Shown: positions 5,802 through 7,518 of the stretch, in pieces
Layout of the letters: each line of letters begins with the position of its first letter
How positions within the stretch are numbered: position 1 is the first letter of the stretch
From: Pseudomonadota bacterium
GTDB lineage: Bacteria; Desulfobacterota; Desulfovibrionia; Desulfovibrionales; Desulfovibrionaceae
Reading direction: 5' to 3'
Length of the DNA stretch: 7,518 nt
Assembly (NCBI GenBank): GCA_023399375.1
Contig: JAEWPX010000121.1
Location: 1 to 7,518, forward strand
Program-made: the position numbers and the translations under genes
The notes under the pieces: generated by a model
Told to the model about the DNA's origin: nothing
What the model saw: only the letters and a program-made list of their open reading frames with translations
The model's database searches: none

Positions 5802-7295
5802 ATGAAACGTGTGTTGTGCATTCTTGCGGCAGCCCTCATGCTGGCGGCCGCCGTCCGCGCCCAGGCAGCCACCGAGGTGCGGATGACGGGCGATGCGCTC
5901 GTCTACGGCAACTTCTTCGCCAACCGCAATTTCACCGGTTGGAACAGCGCCAAATGGGTCAACGAGGCCGGCACCATCCTGCCCGCCGGCAGCAGGACCG
6001 AAGACCGTTTCGAAATCTGGGAACGCTTCCGCCTGCGCACGGACTTCGTGGCCAACGAAGCCGTGAAATTCCGCTTCGGCGTCCTGGTCGAGGACGTCTG
6101 GGGCCACGGCACCTTCACTGCGGCCAACCCGACCACGGCCGTGGAAGTCTACCAGGCCTACCTGATGTTCAAGTGGCCGGGCTGCGACATCCAGATCTCC
6201 GCAGGCCTCCAGCCCGCGTCCATCCCGCAGTCCTCGTTCTTCGCCGGCAGCATCGTCTTCGACGAAAACGTGTCGTCCCTGATCATCACCGCGCCGCTGA
6301 TCCAGGATCACCTGAGCATGGTCCTGGCCTACGTGCGCACCATTTCGAGCGACCGCACCTTCGCCCCGACCACCCAGTCGGTCTACGCCAACGAAGAAGG
6401 CTACATGCTGGCGCTGCCCATCACGGTGGAAGGCTTCAAGGCCACCCCGTGGGCCCTGTTCGGCGTGGGCGGCAAGGGCGGCCACTACCTGACCGAAGCC
6501 GGATGGGCCGAAGGCCTCATCTCCTCGGGTCTGTTCTCCATGGCGCCCGTGGGCTGGAAGAACAACTTCATCACCGCCCTGTGGGCCGGCTCCACCCTGG
6601 AAGTCACCGCGCTCGACCCCTTCAAGTTCTACGCCGACGTGATCTGGGGCCAGCACGGCATGAACGAGTACAGGAAGAACGTGCGCAACGGCTGGTTCAT
6701 CGACGCGGCCGCCGAATACACCGGCCTGACCATGATGACGCCGCAAGCCTTCGGCTTCTGGTCCACCGGTGAAGACAGCTCCACCCGCAACGGTTCCGAA
6801 CGCATGCCCAACTTCTTCCCCGGCTCCGGCCGCGGCGGCGAACACAACGGCGGCACCCAGAACTGGAACGCGGGCAACAGCTTCCTGTTCGACGGCGGCC
6901 AGGAACTGGTCAAAGGCTCCAACATGGGCATCTCGCCGCTCGGCGCCTACGGCGGCGGCGCGTCGCTCAACAACGTGAGCTTCATCGACCGCCTCACCCA
7001 GCGCCTGACCTTCGCCTACGTCCACGGCAACAACTCGTCCAAGGCCATCCGCTACGCCAACTTCGTCCTGGGCAGCAACCCGATCTTCCAGATGGGTCGC
7101 GACCTCACGGACAAGGAATGGGTCATCGGCCTGAACTTCGACTCCAAGTACATGCTCTACGAAAACCTGGCCCTGATCCTCGAAACCGGCTGGGCCCACC
7201 CGAGCGAGTTCCAGAGAAGCGTCTGGGGCCGCCGCCTCGCCAACAAAGCCGAAGACGCCTGGAAGGTCTCCTTCGGCCTCAAGTACACCTTCTAA
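5802..7295 (+). CDS. Outer membrane homotrimeric porin, Desulfovibrio type
   Basis: Predicted beta-barrel porin of 497 residues that lets small hydrophilic solutes cross the outer membrane. It has a signal peptide (MKR, a hydrophobic stretch to about residue 18, cleavage near AQA-A at 22/23), a mature part rich in alternating hydrophobic/polar strands and aromatics, many Gly/Asn/Asp turns, and a C-terminal Phe in FGLKYTF, the usual signal for BAM-dependent barrel insertion. The mature N-terminus (VRMTGDALVYGNFF) and the long body resemble the abundant homotrimeric porins of Desulfovibrio, such as DVU0799 of D. vulgaris as I recall it. The start is firm: AGGAGG lies five bases before this ATG, and the signal peptide begins here although the frame is open 30 codons further up. 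C-rich third positions throughout and the strong terminator fit high expression. Its position after an AmiS/UreI gene suggests, without proving, a role in uptake of urea or short amides. Confidence 0.9.
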   Translation: MKRVLCILAAALMLAAAVRAQAATEVRMTGDALVYGNFFANRNFTGWNSAKWVNEAGTILPAGSRTEDRFEIWERFRLRTDFVANEAVKFRFGVLVEDVWGHGTFTAANPTTAVEVYQAYLMFKWPGCDIQISAGLQPASIPQSSFFAGSIVFDENVSSLIITAPLIQDHLSMVLAYVRTISSDRTFAPTTQSVYANEEGYMLALPITVEGFKATPWALFGVGGKGGHYLTEAGWAEGLISSGLFSMAPVGWKNNFITALWAGSTLEVTALDPFKFYADVIWGQHGMNEYRKNVRNGWFIDAAAEYTGLTMMTPQAFGFWSTGEDSSTRNGSERMPNFFPGSGRGGEHNGGTQNWNAGNSFLFDGGQELVKGSNMGISPLGAYGGGASLNNVSFIDRLTQRLTFAYVHGNNSSKAIRYANFVLGSNPIFQMGRDLTDKEWVIGLNFDSKYMLYENLALILETGWAHPSEFQRSVWGRRLANKAEDAWKVSFGLKYTF

Positions 7296-7320
7296 CTGCC
7301 AAGCTGCCGCAACCGACGCC

Positions 7321-7355
7321 AAGGCCGGCCCCCGTGCGGGGGCCGGCCTTTTTTT
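7321..7355 (+). terminator. Intrinsic terminator of the porin gene
   Basis: AAGGCCGGCCCCCG and CGGGGGCCGGCCTT form a perfect 14-bp arm pair around TG (effectively a four-base GTGC loop), followed by an uninterrupted run of T from 7349 to 7355. It begins 25 bases after the porin stop codon and is among the strongest terminators one could expect by eye. It closes the rightward transcript. Confidence 0.93.
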
Positions 7356-7368
7356 CAGGATGAAGATG

Positions 7369-7416
7369 CCTCCGGCGGCCAGGAGGGGATGATCCCCTCC
7401 TGGACCTCCCCGGCGG
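7369..7416. repeat. Perfect 12-bp inverted repeat with matching flanks
   Basis: CCAGGAGGGGAT and ATCCCCTCCTGG (7379-7403) form a perfect inverted repeat around a single G. It is flanked on the left by CCTCCGGCGG (7369-7378) and on the right by the related CCTCCCCGGCGG (7405-7416). There is no T-run on either strand, so it is not an ordinary terminator. From memory, similar sequences recur between genes in Desulfovibrio genomes, which would make it a REP-like dispersed element, but this is unverified. The rest of the window, to 7518, shows no gene, only a small hairpin GCGGCC/GGCCGC at 7487-7503. Confidence 0.5.
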
Positions 7417-7518
7417 GGGGAAATGGTAAGCGAGTGGAGGCGTGGTTGGTGAGCGATGCGTCGGGGTCTGTGGTCGCGGAAATGGGGCGGCCCCGCAGGC
7501 CGCAAAGCCGGCCAGCAT

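Noticed and set aside
5628..7505. A 625-codon open frame on the minus strand opposite the porin gene
   Set aside because: The porin has a signal peptide, a perfect ribosome-binding site, a terminal Phe and a terminator, so the antisense frame is a by-product of biased third positions. It also reads straight through the terminator hairpin.
7279..7518. A minus-strand frame entering from the right edge
   Set aside because: It runs through the inverted repeat and the porin terminator, is Pro/Arg-rich and has no motif. No gene end is recognisable in 7356-7518 on either strand.

Overview
The window is GC-rich with GC-rich third codon positions. The gene content looks like a Desulfovibrio-type sulfate reducer (Desulfovibrionaceae, Desulfobacterota). 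The strongest taxonomic hint is the large porin at the right end, which resembles the abundant homotrimeric porins of Desulfovibrio. This assignment is from family recognition only, not from a database search.

The left 4.5 kb is one leftward gene set. glmS (glucosamine-6-phosphate synthase) is followed after 9 bases by a secreted AMIN/Amidase_3 cell-wall amidase. pyrF (orotidine 5'-phosphate decarboxylase) follows after a 117-base gap. glmS makes the amino sugar that feeds UDP-GlcNAc and hence peptidoglycan, the amidase cuts peptidoglycan, and PyrF makes UMP. The tight glmS-amidase junction argues for co-transcription. The AT-rich, structured gap before pyrF may hold a separate promoter.

The right 2.3 kb is a rightward pair: a six-helix AmiS/UreI-family channel for urea or short amides, then an outer-membrane porin closed by a textbook terminator. 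Together they could form an inner- plus outer-membrane route for small uncharged nitrogen compounds. No amidase acting on such compounds and no urease lies in the window.

About 640 bases separate the divergent gene sets. This gap holds the glmS leader and, on the + strand, a sigma70-like promoter followed by two tandem hairpins and a perfect 11-bp intrinsic terminator. The terminator ends 66 bases before the channel gene. This looks like a structured attenuator or riboswitch-like leader, or a small RNA of about 180 nt, and I match it to no family I can recall. It is the best candidate here for something undescribed. The last 160 bases, beyond the porin terminator, hold no gene but carry a perfect 12-bp inverted repeat that may be a dispersed intergenic element. 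Otherwise the genes are ordinary housekeeping and envelope functions. I see no mobile element, CRISPR array, tRNA or rRNA.
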